Shown here: one piece after another, positions 28,496 through 38,516 of the stretch
Numbering within the stretch: position 1 is the stretch's first letter
Layout: the number at the start of each line of letters is the position of its first letter
Assembly (NCBI GenBank): GCA_001839685.1
Contig: MLAK01000749.1
Span: forward strand, 1-64,000
Length of the DNA stretch: 64,000 bases
Direction of reading: 5' to 3'
Source of the DNA: Tritrichomonas foetus
Lineage: Eukaryota; Parabasalia; Tritrichomonadida; Tritrichomonadidae
The notes under the pieces: model-generated
What the model was told of the DNA's origin: nothing
Seen by the model: the letters and a program-made list of their open reading frames with translations, nothing else
Databases searched by the model: none
Program-made: the position numbers and the translations under genes

Positions 28496-31400
28496 TTATT
28501 CTGATTTTATTACCATTTTTGGATCATCAAGAATTACTCTCAGTGCATATCTAAGAGTTTCATTTGTTCTGGGACCTTGTTGTGTAATTGAAATGGAATC
28601 ATCCATGATAATGCTCCATTTGAAAATCATTGGAGATGAAAATTCGCTTTGTTGAGTTTTCATTATGGTACTTTGATAATTTAGGTAATCTTTTTTCTTA
28701 ATCACTTTAATTGGTAAGCTTTGAACAACATGAAAGAAGTGAATTGTTGGTCCTAAAACGGTTGGCATTAATATTAATTCACCACGAACGTGTGAATCTG
28801 ATGTTATAAAACAACGGGCAATTTGCTGAACACTGTCTATTTGTGTAAACTCATTTGATGTGAAACCCTTCAAATATAAAATATAAAGATTTTTTTTAAT
28901 TCCAGATTCATGGATAGGATAACATCTGGATAAACGTTTCGCTAAATCTTGTGGGTTAAATGGTCCAAGTAGAAGATTAATCTTTCCTGTATTCGATGAA
29001 TCCATTTTAATTCCTGTTAAGCTTTGAATATAGATTGAAACTGTGTTTTGAGACGGTTGTTCATAAGCTATCAACAATTCTATGTTTTTCCAATTCGATA
29101 TTTTTAAAATTCCATTAATATCAATGTTTTTCTTTAATTTGCAGTTATCTATAATATTTCGATTCCATAAATAAGGAATACTTAAATTAATAGTTCTTGA
29201 CATTATTTCATCAATTCTCTTATCATTAATAACAGAAACTGTCATCCATCCAAGATACGATCCACCACCAACAGCAAACGATGCGAGGCCTGCAATAGGC
29301 GCTGCAATAGCAGCCGCAGGTACTGCCACAGCAGCTCCTAATGTAGCAGCTCCAATAAATGCTGCTGTTCCAATAGCACCACCAATATATTTTATGAGTG
29401 AAGTTTTCTTTTTGGTTGCGATTCGACGGAAATCTTCATAATTGATCTTGAGAAAAGCATCAATATCTTTTTTGATTTCATATGAATATTGTGTGAAATC
29501 AAGAAAAGAAACATTATCAGCGCCTAATAAATATGGAAGGAATACATCAGAATAGCAATTGATCGCGAATAAAAGTTCTTTGAAGATCTTTTCAACTTTT
29601 TGACCATCTTTTTGCCCTCTTTTAATAGATTCGACTATTTCATCTAATACAAGCAGTCCAAGACAATAGCAATGTTGTTGAGCTGATGAAAAATTTTGAA
29701 ATGAATCCTTTTTTATCATGGAATCATTCATAAATGCAGAGAACTTAGAAAAAAAAGGAGAAAATAAAGTAATTGCCATGAGACTTGTGTATTCCAAAAT
29801 ATCATTGACGTATTTTTGGCCAGATTGCTTCAAAGCTTTGATCATGTTGAGAAAAGAATACCACACAGTGGATAAATATGATGGGGCATTATTTCGAAAA
29901 TCACCAATCGGTAATGTAGTATAACAGTTCTCACTATACTCAAACTGTACAATAAGATGCTGTTTCATCCATTTCTTCTGTAACTTAGCTTGAGCTTTTT
30001 CAAATGAGCTCATTTGACCATCAAAAGTTATAGAAAGAATTTCTTGAGGTATATCGCGAACAAGATAAAATACTCTAGTAATATCTTCATTTTTCCTGAT
30101 CATTTGTCCACGACGTATACTTTCGATAATTTGTTTTGATGCAGTTATAGGCTCATTCATTGTTGTAACATTAATAACAATATCTGATATAGTACAAAAT
30201 ATTGAATGGATTCTTTCCATGAGAAAATGATGATATTTTATATAATTTTCATCACCGATTCCTTGTGAATCAAGGAAAAAGATGGCTGGATCATCTTCAA
30301 GTTTGATTTTAGAGTCATTACAAAGATCTCGTAATGTTGGTTCACGAATTCGTTTAATTAAAGAATCAATCGAATATGGACCATCAATCAAAATCCCCAT
30401 TGTTGTACTTTTCGAATTATCTCCACTATAAAAAGCTCCATTTCCTGTTAAAGTTCTTAAGAATGTTGATTTTCCTGCTTGATAAAATCCGAACACCATA
30501 ATCAAATGTATTGGCCTTCCTTGTGCTTTGGATAAGACGCCAGCAAATTTATTCAAATTAATGGGATAAAAGTTCTGTACTTCTTGAGAATTGGGCGAGC
30601 TTTTGCCAATTTTTTCAATTTCTTGCCATCTTTTTGTCAGTTGGACAGGTATGCGAAAGAAAGTATTTGGGTAAGTATTATACATTTTTATCTTATTTAG
30701 ATAACCATGAATCAGCGAAATGTCACCAGGAATACGATCAAGTTTCAATTTAAGTTTCTTAAGAAGTTTTCTAAAGGTTAAACGTTTAACAGGATCATCT
30801 GAAAGGCATTTATTAATGAGTTTCTTCAAAAATGGTGGAATCGTTGATGAAAGTTCTGGCTTTTCATAATGAGAAATTTTTTGAAGAATTTCATTTCGAC
30901 TGGAACATTCTGAATAAGGAATTTTTTCAGTAAACATTTGATTCATAATGATTCCAAATGAATAAACATCGGATTTAATCGTATATTCTTCTCCTTTAAC
31001 GATTTCTGGTGCGAAATATTGTATTTGAATATGCTTGTTTTCTTGCATTTCTTCAATTGTAAATTTCTTTTGAATTCCAAAACCTTTAACATGTGGATGA
31101 AAATCTTTATCAATTAAAATATTTGATGGATTTAAATCACGATGAGTCATACTTTTTTGTTCTAAATATTCCATTGCACTACAAATTCCACAAATTTGTA
31201 AAAGTTTTATGACGATATTATCTTCTTTATTTTTCTGTGAAATGAATTTATCTAATGATAAATTATCCATAAATGGGGTGATTAAAAGTGAAAATCTCAC
31301 ATCCCTCGCTTCATAGTATCCAATAATGCTCTGCAATGCGAAATGATGATATTCCGCGTATTTCTCTGCTTCATTTTTCAAAGAACTAATATCATTCATG

Positions 31401-31531
31401 TCCACACCCTTAAAAACTACTTTTTGGTCTGTAGCATTAATATATCCTTTCGACAATTTGGCTGAAATCCCTGTTTCAATAACAAAAGCATTAAGCTTTT
31501 GAATAACATACCATTCTTGTTTGTCCATCAT
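28496..31531 (-). CDS. Pseudokinase fused to a GBP/dynamin-like GTPase
   Basis: 1,011 residues. N-terminal kinase fold (about 8-265): beta-3 Lys in KVVFKG (K41), catalytic loop THRDLNPSNILI (about 129-140), then GFG where DFG belongs (150-152), APE at 174-176, and KSDVYSFGIIMNQMF. Loss of the DFG Asp predicts weak or no phosphotransfer. From about 340 comes a GTPase of the guanylate-binding-protein/atlastin type: GFYQAGKST (348-356), switch-I Thr within STTMGI (about 377), DSQGIGD (421-427), and the family-specific VRD (491-493) instead of NKxD. A Gly/Ala-rich hydrophobic stretch lies at about 713-760 (AAFIGAATLGAAVAV, then AAPIAGLASFAVGGG), which may insert into membranes. The C-terminal 250 residues are unknown. 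Start ATG ATG. Role inferred: GTP-driven membrane remodelling with a regulatory pseudokinase. Confidence 0.8.
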   Translation of the reverse strand: MMDKQEWYVIQKLNAFVIETGISAKLSKGYINATDQKVVFKGVDMNDISSLKNEAEKYAEYHHFALQSIIGYYEARDVRFSLLITPFMDNLSLDKFISQKNKEDNIVIKLLQICGICSAMEYLEQKSMTHRDLNPSNILIDKDFHPHVKGFGIQKKFTIEEMQENKHIQIQYFAPEIVKGEEYTIKSDVYSFGIIMNQMFTEKIPYSECSSRNEILQKISHYEKPELSSTIPPFLKKLINKCLSDDPVKRLTFRKLLKKLKLKLDRIPGDISLIHGYLNKIKMYNTYPNTFFRIPVQLTKRWQEIEKIGKSSPNSQEVQNFYPINLNKFAGVLSKAQGRPIHLIMVFGFYQAGKSTFLRTLTGNGAFYSGDNSKSTTMGILIDGPYSIDSLIKRIREPTLRDLCNDSKIKLEDDPAIFFLDSQGIGDENYIKYHHFLMERIHSIFCTISDIVINVTTMNEPITASKQIIESIRRGQMIRKNEDITRVFYLVRDIPQEILSITFDGQMSSFEKAQAKLQKKWMKQHLIVQFEYSENCYTTLPIGDFRNNAPSYLSTVWYSFLNMIKALKQSGQKYVNDILEYTSLMAITLFSPFFSKFSAFMNDSMIKKDSFQNFSSAQQHCYCLGLLVLDEIVESIKRGQKDGQKVEKIFKELLFAINCYSDVFLPYLLGADNVSFLDFTQYSYEIKKDIDAFLKINYEDFRRIATKKKTSLIKYIGGAIGTAAFIGAATLGAAVAVPAAAIAAPIAGLASFAVGGGSYLGWMTVSVINDKRIDEIMSRTINLSIPYLWNRNIIDNCKLKKNIDINGILKISNWKNIELLIAYEQPSQNTVSIYIQSLTGIKMDSSNTGKINLLLGPFNPQDLAKRLSRCYPIHESGIKKNLYILYLKGFTSNEFTQIDSVQQIARCFITSDSHVRGELILMPTVLGPTIHFFHVVQSLPIKVIKKKDYLNYQSTIMKTQQSEFSSPMIFKWSIIMDDSISITQQGPRTNETLRYALRVILDDPKMVIKSE

Positions 31532-32069
31532 TAAATATGACTTAATTCTGTGTTTTTAGATCTACAACACTTTTCTCTAAAATGAAGTGAATTGAATAGT
31601 TTACATGATATTTCATACAGCTTTTCAGCAAAGAAAAACTGATGATGTGAAGTGAAAGTATTCAATTTCACTTCACCAGACAGAGAAAATTATTGCCATC
31701 TCATTTCGTTTCAATCATTTCCATTTTTAGTGTACAATCAATTCATAACCTTTAAAAACTTTCCATGATCTTTTTAATTTTTTTCACATGAATCATGATA
31801 TATATTCAAACATTAAAGTGGCGACCGTTTATTCTCCACCAAAGTCATTGCCATATTCATGAAGTTATGTGAGATGAAAAATTTTTTTTTTGATATGAAA
31901 TCAAGTCATTGCATTTCTACTTTGCTCAAACCCGAATATTATCCAGTCATATTTTTCCATGATTCACAAGGAATTGGTAATAAAAAATTCCAAACATACT
32001 ATCGTGTTATCATGGATCGTGTACATTTTATTTTTTGATCATTTCAGATATGGATCAATTTAACTAAAA
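31532..32069. other. Intergenic, no gene seen
   Basis: Promoter of the kinase-GTPase gene. Contains two near-inverted AAGTGAAATTGA-type strings around 31,588 and 31,665. No coding. Confidence 0.4.
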
Positions 32070-33230
32070 TGAATGATGGACAAGAAAAAGTCCAATGGCT
32101 TTTGCGTACAATTCTTCAAAGTCAAATGATTGGCCAAAATGAAGATACGGAAGTTAAAAGAGAAGATGTCACATAGCTTCTATAACTTGTTCATTATTCA
32201 CCTGACAAAATTCAAACCATATCATTTTTGTGTCTTGCTACTGGAACAAGAAGGGCCTTTCAAAGTGCTCAAAAAAATAACAGCCTTTATATCATGTAGA
32301 ACATCAAGTTGCTTCAACTGATTATTATCAGTACTTAATATCTATATTTCAACTTGCTAATATGAAGGCATTTATCGATTGCAACAAATAAAATTGGTAG
32401 TAGTTAAAGAATATACAAAAATAGTAACGCCATTTAACGAATATATACCATAGTCTGAAAGTTGATATACATTATGGACTTGCTGCAGGTGTATGCCTTT
32501 ATATTCCTGTGCCATCAGCGGCTAGGTTAACCTGTGCTATTGGTTCTGGATCTATTGTTCATTCCTTAATTTGTGAAGCGATAAACGAGGAAAATATTAA
32601 CACTATTTTAGAGAATTCAATAACACCAATCATTCTATTTTGATAGGAAAGAAACATTAATAAACCTCTAAAACTAATTTTAATCATAAAATCCCTCAAA
32701 TTCCTAACCATATAAAAGGTGTTCCATCTATGCATAAATTAATGATTGACATTGAACAACCAGAATGTGATTCATCAGCTATTTTACAGCATTTGTTGGA
32801 TTAGAAATCAATTGAGAGACCAATCATCTGTAACTATGTTTTGGGATAGTTTTTGAATTGCTGGTGTCATTGATTAAAAAACTTTTAAGGGGTGCCCAAG
32901 CACCAAATAGTTAATGAAAAATAAATATAACTGCCACGCTTCATCATCAACAACTTAAGGTTTATTCAACACGTGACATCAATTTCGATGCTCTCAATCT
33001 TGTTCAAGAATTACCACTTGTCATTACTAATAAAAATAGTCTAGAAGCATACTTTCCTACATTTGAAAGACAATTTACAAAGAAAGTTGGTGTCATCAGA
33101 GATATTAATAATTTACCAACTATCAGTCAAAGATTTGACTTCAGGATGTGGACCAAGGGAAAATGTTTCAATATGATATTCATTACAGACATTTTTCGGC
33201 CTAAAGAAAATATTAATGATATAGTGTGAA
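32070..33230 (+). pseudogene. Decayed gene of unknown family
   Basis: Protein-like stretches in shifting frames on one strand: NDGQEKVQWLLRTILQSQMI; SPDKIQTISFLCLATGTRRA; GLAAGVCLYIPVPSAARLTC to an end at PIILF; IKGVPSMHKLMIDIEQPECD; and a long final part STRDINFDALNLVQELPL through EAYFPTFERQFTKKVGVIRD to IFRPKENINDIV, stop at 33,228. At least six stops or frameshifts separate them. Family not recognised. The consistent direction and spacing show that one gene of about 1.1 kb once lay here. Confidence 0.6.
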
Positions 33231-33606
33231 AATAATGAACTCTAAAATTTCCATCACAGAATTAACTAAAACTCATTTTATAAAAATAACTTCCTCTTTT
33301 TAAAATGTATTTCTATTTGAATACTATATTCTAACGCGTTCGAATACAGTTAGTGTCAGCACTAAATAGAATTATTAAATTTAAAATAACATTTTTATTT
33401 AACTGGCTGCTATTCTTTCTAATGAAGAGAGTTTATCACATCTAAAAAATGAGAGTAATAGTGTAACTTAAACATCATTTTTCATCTTTCTGAAATGTTC
33501 TTTCATGTCTTTCTTTCTTCCTCTTTAGATTTTGAAAGTTTTTTTGAAAAAGTTCATTGACAATTTTCTTTTTCTCAAAACATTGAGTGAAGTGAATTTA
33601 TTCAGA
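33231..33606. other. Intergenic, promoter of the second Rab
   Basis: No gene. The frame leading into the Rab starts at a TTG (33,532) and the extra residues are hydrophobic filler, so the ATG at 33,607 is preferred. Confidence 0.5.
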
Positions 33607-34194
33607 ATGGAAGGCGAAATTTTAACTGCAAAGACAGTTATCATTGGACTCTCAGCCGTCGGAAAAACATGCATTGCCAATCGATATTTTTCAGATACGT
33701 TCGATAACATGACACAATCCACAATGGGCTCTCAATTTTTCGAAGGATATATTAAATTATCGGAGAACAAAACATTCAAATTCGAGGTCTGGGACACCGC
33801 TGGCCAGGAAAACTACATGGCTCTCGCGCCGGTCTTTTTCACTGAGGCAACAATCGCAATTCTCGTATACGACGTTACTCGCCCAGAAACTCTCCACGGA
33901 CTTGATTACTACGTGAAAGTTTTGAAGGAAACAGCGCCAGACTGCTTTATTGCGGTTTGTGGAAATAAAATTGATTTGGTTGATAGGCGAAAAGTTGAAT
34001 ATACAGAAGGTGTCAAATATTCTGAATCCATTGGCAGTACTTTCTTCATTGAAACATCAGCGAAAACCGATGAAGGCATCAAAACGCTATTTGAGTCACT
34101 TTCGCGCCAGGAAGGATTACATTTCAAGAAGAAGAATGGGTTGAATGAGCAGATTGGAAATGAAAAGCCTAAAGAAAGTGCTGGGTGCTGCTGA
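33607..34194 (+). CDS. Rab-family small GTPase
   Basis: 195 residues from ATG (MEGEILTAKTVIIG). P-loop GLSAVGKTC (with Leu in place of the usual Asp), switch I STMGSQFFEGYIKL, switch II WDTAGQENYMALAP, G4 GNKIDL, G5 ETSAKT. The C-terminus AGCC is a typical double-Cys prenylation site. Switch II carries ENYMAL in place of ERFRSL, so effector choice may differ from standard Rabs. Subfamily uncertain, closest in style to Rab5/Rab21-like trichomonad Rabs. Coding part is GC-richer than its surroundings. It lies directly after the decayed gene and before a 91-bp tandem repeat. Confidence 0.85.
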   Translation: MEGEILTAKTVIIGLSAVGKTCIANRYFSDTFDNMTQSTMGSQFFEGYIKLSENKTFKFEVWDTAGQENYMALAPVFFTEATIAILVYDVTRPETLHGLDYYVKVLKETAPDCFIAVCGNKIDLVDRRKVEYTEGVKYSESIGSTFFIETSAKTDEGIKTLFESLSRQEGLHFKKKNGLNEQIGNEKPKESAGCC

Positions 34195-34763
34195 ATAAAT
34201 ATTTATGATAGTTTCTCTTTTTTCTTTCATGAATTCTATTTTTCATGAAAAGAAATTCATGTTTTCATTTTCATTATTATGAAGATATTCATGTTTATGG
34301 AGTTTCTCTTTTTTCTTTGATGAATTTTATTTTTCATGAAAAGAAATTCATGTTTTCATATTCATTATTTTGAAAATATTCATGTTTATGGAGTTTTTCA
34401 ATTTCTTGGAAATGAATTAGAATTAATCCATGGTTTTGAACATTGATGGACTTGTTCCTCAGTATAAAAGTAATGAATACTGTTGAATAACTATTTCTGA
34501 TATTTTTTCTTTTCAGATATTTCATAAATCATAAAAAAAGTCGAGTTTAGGAAGAATTGGTGTCAACAAGAGAATGAAAGTGAATATTTTCTCAGAATTT
34601 AAAATATTTAAAATTGGATATTGATACTTTGAGTATTTTAATTTTTATTAATAATTGTGAACAAAAATTGAGAGCTTATGAGAGTTAATGACATAAGAAA
34701 ACAGATGTTTTACATCAAGAGACTTTGAAATTCAATAATTATATTAATTATAGGCCAAAAAAT
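34195..34763. other. Intergenic with tandem duplication
   Basis: 3' flank of the Rab, with the 91-bp duplication, followed by AT-rich DNA up to the target duplication of TIR element copy 2. Confidence 0.5.
34211..34395. repeat. 91-bp unit in two tandem copies
   Basis: GTTTCTCTTTTTTCTTT...ATTTTTCATGAAAAGAAATTC...TTCATGTTTATGGA recurs at 34,302 after the first at 34,211, with a start of a third at 34,393. Each unit contains the inverted pair TTTTTCATGAAAAG. The two differ at only a few sites. Confidence 0.8.
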
Positions 34764-34771
34764 GGCGAATA

Positions 34772-35866
34772 AGATGTATACAAACCAAATAGTCTTAACG
34801 TACGAAATCACTAAAATGATCCTTATCATCAGTATTACTTAATACCATCAGTCAAAAATCAAAACCCAAATAGCTAAAAGAATGACGAAAATTTCCCTTA
34901 TCGCAAACTTCGCAAATGGCCGAATTCAAAAATATTTCGAAAATGATTCTGAAGAAGCTATTGTTTCAGTTTTCGGGTGAACAGCTTTCAGTCAATTGTT
35001 AAATCTATATTTTATAGTTATGAGCCATATTTATTCATAGTTTTGAAATTTTGCAACAATTAAACCGAAAAAAGAGCGATTTTGGAGGAAGCCTAAAAAA
35101 AAATTGTGAGAAGCTTTTTTTCCAAGAATCACAAAGATTATAATACTGCTTCCCATAATTCTATTTACACTTCTTCTATCGATTTTTAATTAAAAATCGC
35201 GAAAATTTTGATAGTTTTAACTCAGTGATGTTGAATTAATTCAATTTCCATTTGACAGATATGAATGTATTGAAATCTTTTCTGTCATAAAATTTTTGTA
35301 TATGAAGAAAATAGACTGGCAGTCCTCAACAGCACATTCTCAAGCAGGGATACAGATACAACGATTGAAAGACCAAATCAAGAAAAATGAATCCAATATG
35401 TTTTTTTCCAGACTCGATGCCAAGTGACTTTTCTGATGACTCGCCATTTAGATGGCAAAACATTCGTAATCTTCTCATTGATGCCTAAATTTTTTTTATT
35501 TATATCAAAATTATTAATATTTTTTTATACTTCATTTTTGTATTTTGGAAAACATTATAATTTTCGATGGAGGGTCATATGATAATAAAAAGCACGATTT
35601 ATGATAAGAAATAATCAAGATATTAATGCTATAAAATCACTTTCTATCTCAATAATTCTCAGAAATTTCTGTGGGGTTTATTTTTTTCTCACAATTTTTT
35701 TTTTGGATTTGGTTTTCTCTGTATCTTGATTTTTAAATTATAATATTTATATATTATTAATAGGATTACAATTAAATAATTTTTAGATGACAATAATATC
35801 AACAATTATTCATTTAGATCTCTCAATAGTCTTCTACATCTAGAGCTAGTTAGTTTGTATACATCT
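34772..35866. mobile_element. TIR transposable element, copy 2 (1,095 bp)
   Basis: Ends AGATGTATACAAAC and its inverted copy; flanked by a perfect 8-bp duplication GGCGAATA (34,764-34,771 and 35,867-35,874). The left 906 bases match copy 1 almost base for base, including a 20-bp palindrome built on TTAATTAA. The right 190 bases differ from the sequenced right end of copy 1, so copy 2 is probably an internally deleted derivative, or the gap in copy 1 hides the match. It has no intact ORF and must depend on a transposase in trans. The high identity and intact duplications indicate recent movement. Confidence 0.88.
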
Positions 35867-36011
35867 GGCGAATATCTAAAAGATAATGACGATGTGATTA
35901 CTTTTATCAGAAAAAGTTTCCAAGTTGAATATCAATTGAATATGTATTCTTGACATTAAAATTTATATTCGCCACTTATTCACAAATATTTGACCTTACA
36001 CTTATGAAAAA

Positions 36012-38516
36012 ATGAAAGCGAGATTCATCCCAAAAGAGTTTTCCAATAATCTTACAAATCTACTAGAAACAAACCCATCCGTCGAAACTGTTTTATTTCA
36101 CGATCTCCTTTCAACAACTGTCAGGAACGAAGCCTTAAAATTTCTGAACTTTTTTTTTGTACCCGAAGAGATGGTCAAAGATGAGCCAAACTTGCCAAAC
36201 TTAGATCGCTTGATTGACTTGGCTCTCAATCCACTCGCAGAAGTTCAAAACCCGCCTGACACAGATAACAAAATCAAGCAAATCAATCGAAACGCGTCCA
36301 ATGTTTTGGCATCCCCCGGCAAAAAGTTCCGCGATCTTTCAGTTAGAGACAAAAAAAAGAGAGTTTTCCGGAAATTGAGAGGATTCATATTCGACGATAA
36401 TATCAATAAAGACATCATGTTTGCTGGCCATTTTCAGCGAATTTTTGAGAACTTTTTGAGAGCATATGATCAAGAATTTCTTCCAAAAAGTCAAGAAAAC
36501 GGATATGACGATGACTTCACTTTAGAAAAACTCGTAGATTTTTTGATTGATAATATTGAAATCACACCATATAAAGAATTACTTTCACATTTAGTTTCCG
36601 AGTTTTCAAAGTCCTTTGGTGATGATTTGTCAGCTGTATTTCTCAAAATTCTCAAAAAAATTAGCCAATTAGTTTTGGCAATTGATTATGCATATCAAAT
36701 TGACAAAAAAATGAAAAGCGATGTGGTTCAAAAAGAAGAATTTATAAATGAGGCAATTTTCAAGGAGCAATTCAAAGCAATAAAAGATATTCAACCACGA
36801 AATCTCGAAGGTGAAGCAATTTTAATGCCGCATTTTACAGGAGTCGAAATGGATTTGATTCCGATTGCAAAAGATCGATCACATTTGAGGGTCAAAAAGT
36901 TGAAAGAATTAAGAAAAACTCAAACCCCAAGAAATATAAACAACTCAATAATTAGTGTTAATCCACAGCAACATACCGCAAAAGATGATATGGAGGTAAA
37001 CAAATCAGATCCATTTGTGAAAAGAGAAGAGCATGAAAAATTAGTTGATTTTGATGTGTTAGATTATTTCCCTGAAGGTTTGTCATTCCTTCAGAAAAAA
37101 TCTAAACGAAAAAGCAATAGCTCCATAAGTTTACTAGAATTTGAATCTGGTGATGTAGAAAAAAGTGAAAAGAGAAGACAAAAAAAGGATAAAGACGAAA
37201 AGTATAAAGAAGAGAAATCGAAAGGAGAAAAACTCATAGAAGAAAAATCAAAAGAAGAAAAAACTAAAAAAGAGAAATCTAAAAAAGAGAAACAAAAAGA
37301 AGAGAAATCAAAAGAAGAGAAAAGAGAAAAAACCAAAAAGCATAAATCCAAAGAGGACAAAGCAAAGTCAAAAGACGATAAAACTAAGGATGACAAGAAA
37401 AACGATAATGAAAATGGAAAAGAACAGAAATCAAAATCAAAATCAAAAGAAGAACAAACCAGAAAAAAGAAATCATCAATTTTCGATTCTAAACAAATTT
37501 ATCCATCTTTAGATAAGTTAAGAATTTGGGAAATGAAATCATACATGCTGATAGCCTTGGTTCGTTCCATTCTTTCTGATGATTCAGAAATTAATGAAGA
37601 ATTTTGGGATGATTCAAAATTAAAGCTCCTTTTGATTTGTGGAATTTACTCAAATGATCAATCCAGACTTTCAGCAGAAATATTCAAAGTAATTCAGTTG
37701 ATTCTAGGTGAAGAAAAATTATCGAAATCAAGAAAGAATCTTATTTATGACTTTTCACAATTCATTCACTTTAATCCACGAAATGTGACACCAAAAATGA
37801 TTTCCGCTTTCCCAATTTTCTGGTTCTGTAGAAATGAACAATATGGAAAGATAAAAAAAGTTAATTTTAAAGATTATCCTGGAAAAGAATCTAATTATTC
37901 TGGAAAGGTTTATCATTCACCTCTTGAAGTGATGACCCCAGTATTTTTCACCGAGCCACCCCTCTCTGATGTTTTTAACCAAAATTTCATGAAAATATTA
38001 ACTAAAATGGCAACACGAAGAGAAGAAATACTCAAAGAAGACATTTCAAACGATGATATACTTCATGAAATGCGAGAATTAGATAAAAATTATTTCTATT
38101 TCATGTCAAATAAGTTTGATTTGGCTGATTCTGAGCCCTTCAAAAATTTGCATGTTCTGACTGCAATTGAGAAACTGTTGGAAAAGTGTCCATATGATAA
38201 ATTCTGGCAAGAAAATGATTGCTCAGCACGTGCAGTGACTAATGGTCATATTTTCGAAATCTCCAAATGGACATTAAAGTCAAAGTTCCTCGTTTTGGAA
38301 AAGAATAAACTTTCAATGGATGTTTTCAATTTGCCACCACCGAAAGCAAGTCCAACAACAAATTATCCACAAACAACTTATGATATTGATGACTTCATGA
38401 GAAGATTTAAAGGAAAGCTCGTTAATATTGATCTTGGCATAAAGGACCAAGAAAAGAATATGGACTTTGAAGAAGATGAAGAAGACGATAATGTGATAAT
38501 CAATGATTATTTATGA
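36012..38516 (+). CDS. SAPS-like protein with a charged linker (PP6 regulatory subunit family)
   Basis: 834 residues. N-terminal part (about 1-240) has NNLTNLLETNPSVETVLFHD, VRNEALKFLNFFF and GHFQRIFENFLRAY, matching the SAPS-like pattern and the paralogue at 1.5 kb. A long Lys/Glu-rich stretch (about 385-480, runs of KEEKSKEEK) splits the domain. The C-terminal half has a second helical block including WEMKSYMLIALVRSILSDDSEI. The tail is acidic (DFEEDEEDDN). SAPS proteins bring substrates to PP6-type phosphatases. The linker is encoded by AAA/GAA repeats and may be variable in length. A TTTGACCTTA motif lies 23 bases before the ATG. Confidence 0.65.
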   Translation: MKARFIPKEFSNNLTNLLETNPSVETVLFHDLLSTTVRNEALKFLNFFFVPEEMVKDEPNLPNLDRLIDLALNPLAEVQNPPDTDNKIKQINRNASNVLASPGKKFRDLSVRDKKKRVFRKLRGFIFDDNINKDIMFAGHFQRIFENFLRAYDQEFLPKSQENGYDDDFTLEKLVDFLIDNIEITPYKELLSHLVSEFSKSFGDDLSAVFLKILKKISQLVLAIDYAYQIDKKMKSDVVQKEEFINEAIFKEQFKAIKDIQPRNLEGEAILMPHFTGVEMDLIPIAKDRSHLRVKKLKELRKTQTPRNINNSIISVNPQQHTAKDDMEVNKSDPFVKREEHEKLVDFDVLDYFPEGLSFLQKKSKRKSNSSISLLEFESGDVEKSEKRRQKKDKDEKYKEEKSKGEKLIEEKSKEEKTKKEKSKKEKQKEEKSKEEKREKTKKHKSKEDKAKSKDDKTKDDKKNDNENGKEQKSKSKSKEEQTRKKKSSIFDSKQIYPSLDKLRIWEMKSYMLIALVRSILSDDSEINEEFWDDSKLKLLLICGIYSNDQSRLSAEIFKVIQLILGEEKLSKSRKNLIYDFSQFIHFNPRNVTPKMISAFPIFWFCRNEQYGKIKKVNFKDYPGKESNYSGKVYHSPLEVMTPVFFTEPPLSDVFNQNFMKILTKMATRREEILKEDISNDDILHEMRELDKNYFYFMSNKFDLADSEPFKNLHVLTAIEKLLEKCPYDKFWQENDCSARAVTNGHIFEISKWTLKSKFLVLEKNKLSMDVFNLPPPKASPTTNYPQTTYDIDDFMRRFKGKLVNIDLGIKDQEKNMDFEEDEEDDNVIINDYL

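Noticed and set aside
37091..37396. Ser/Phe-rich 101-aa minus frame
   Set aside because: Antisense shadow of the Lys/Glu linker of the SAPS-like protein.
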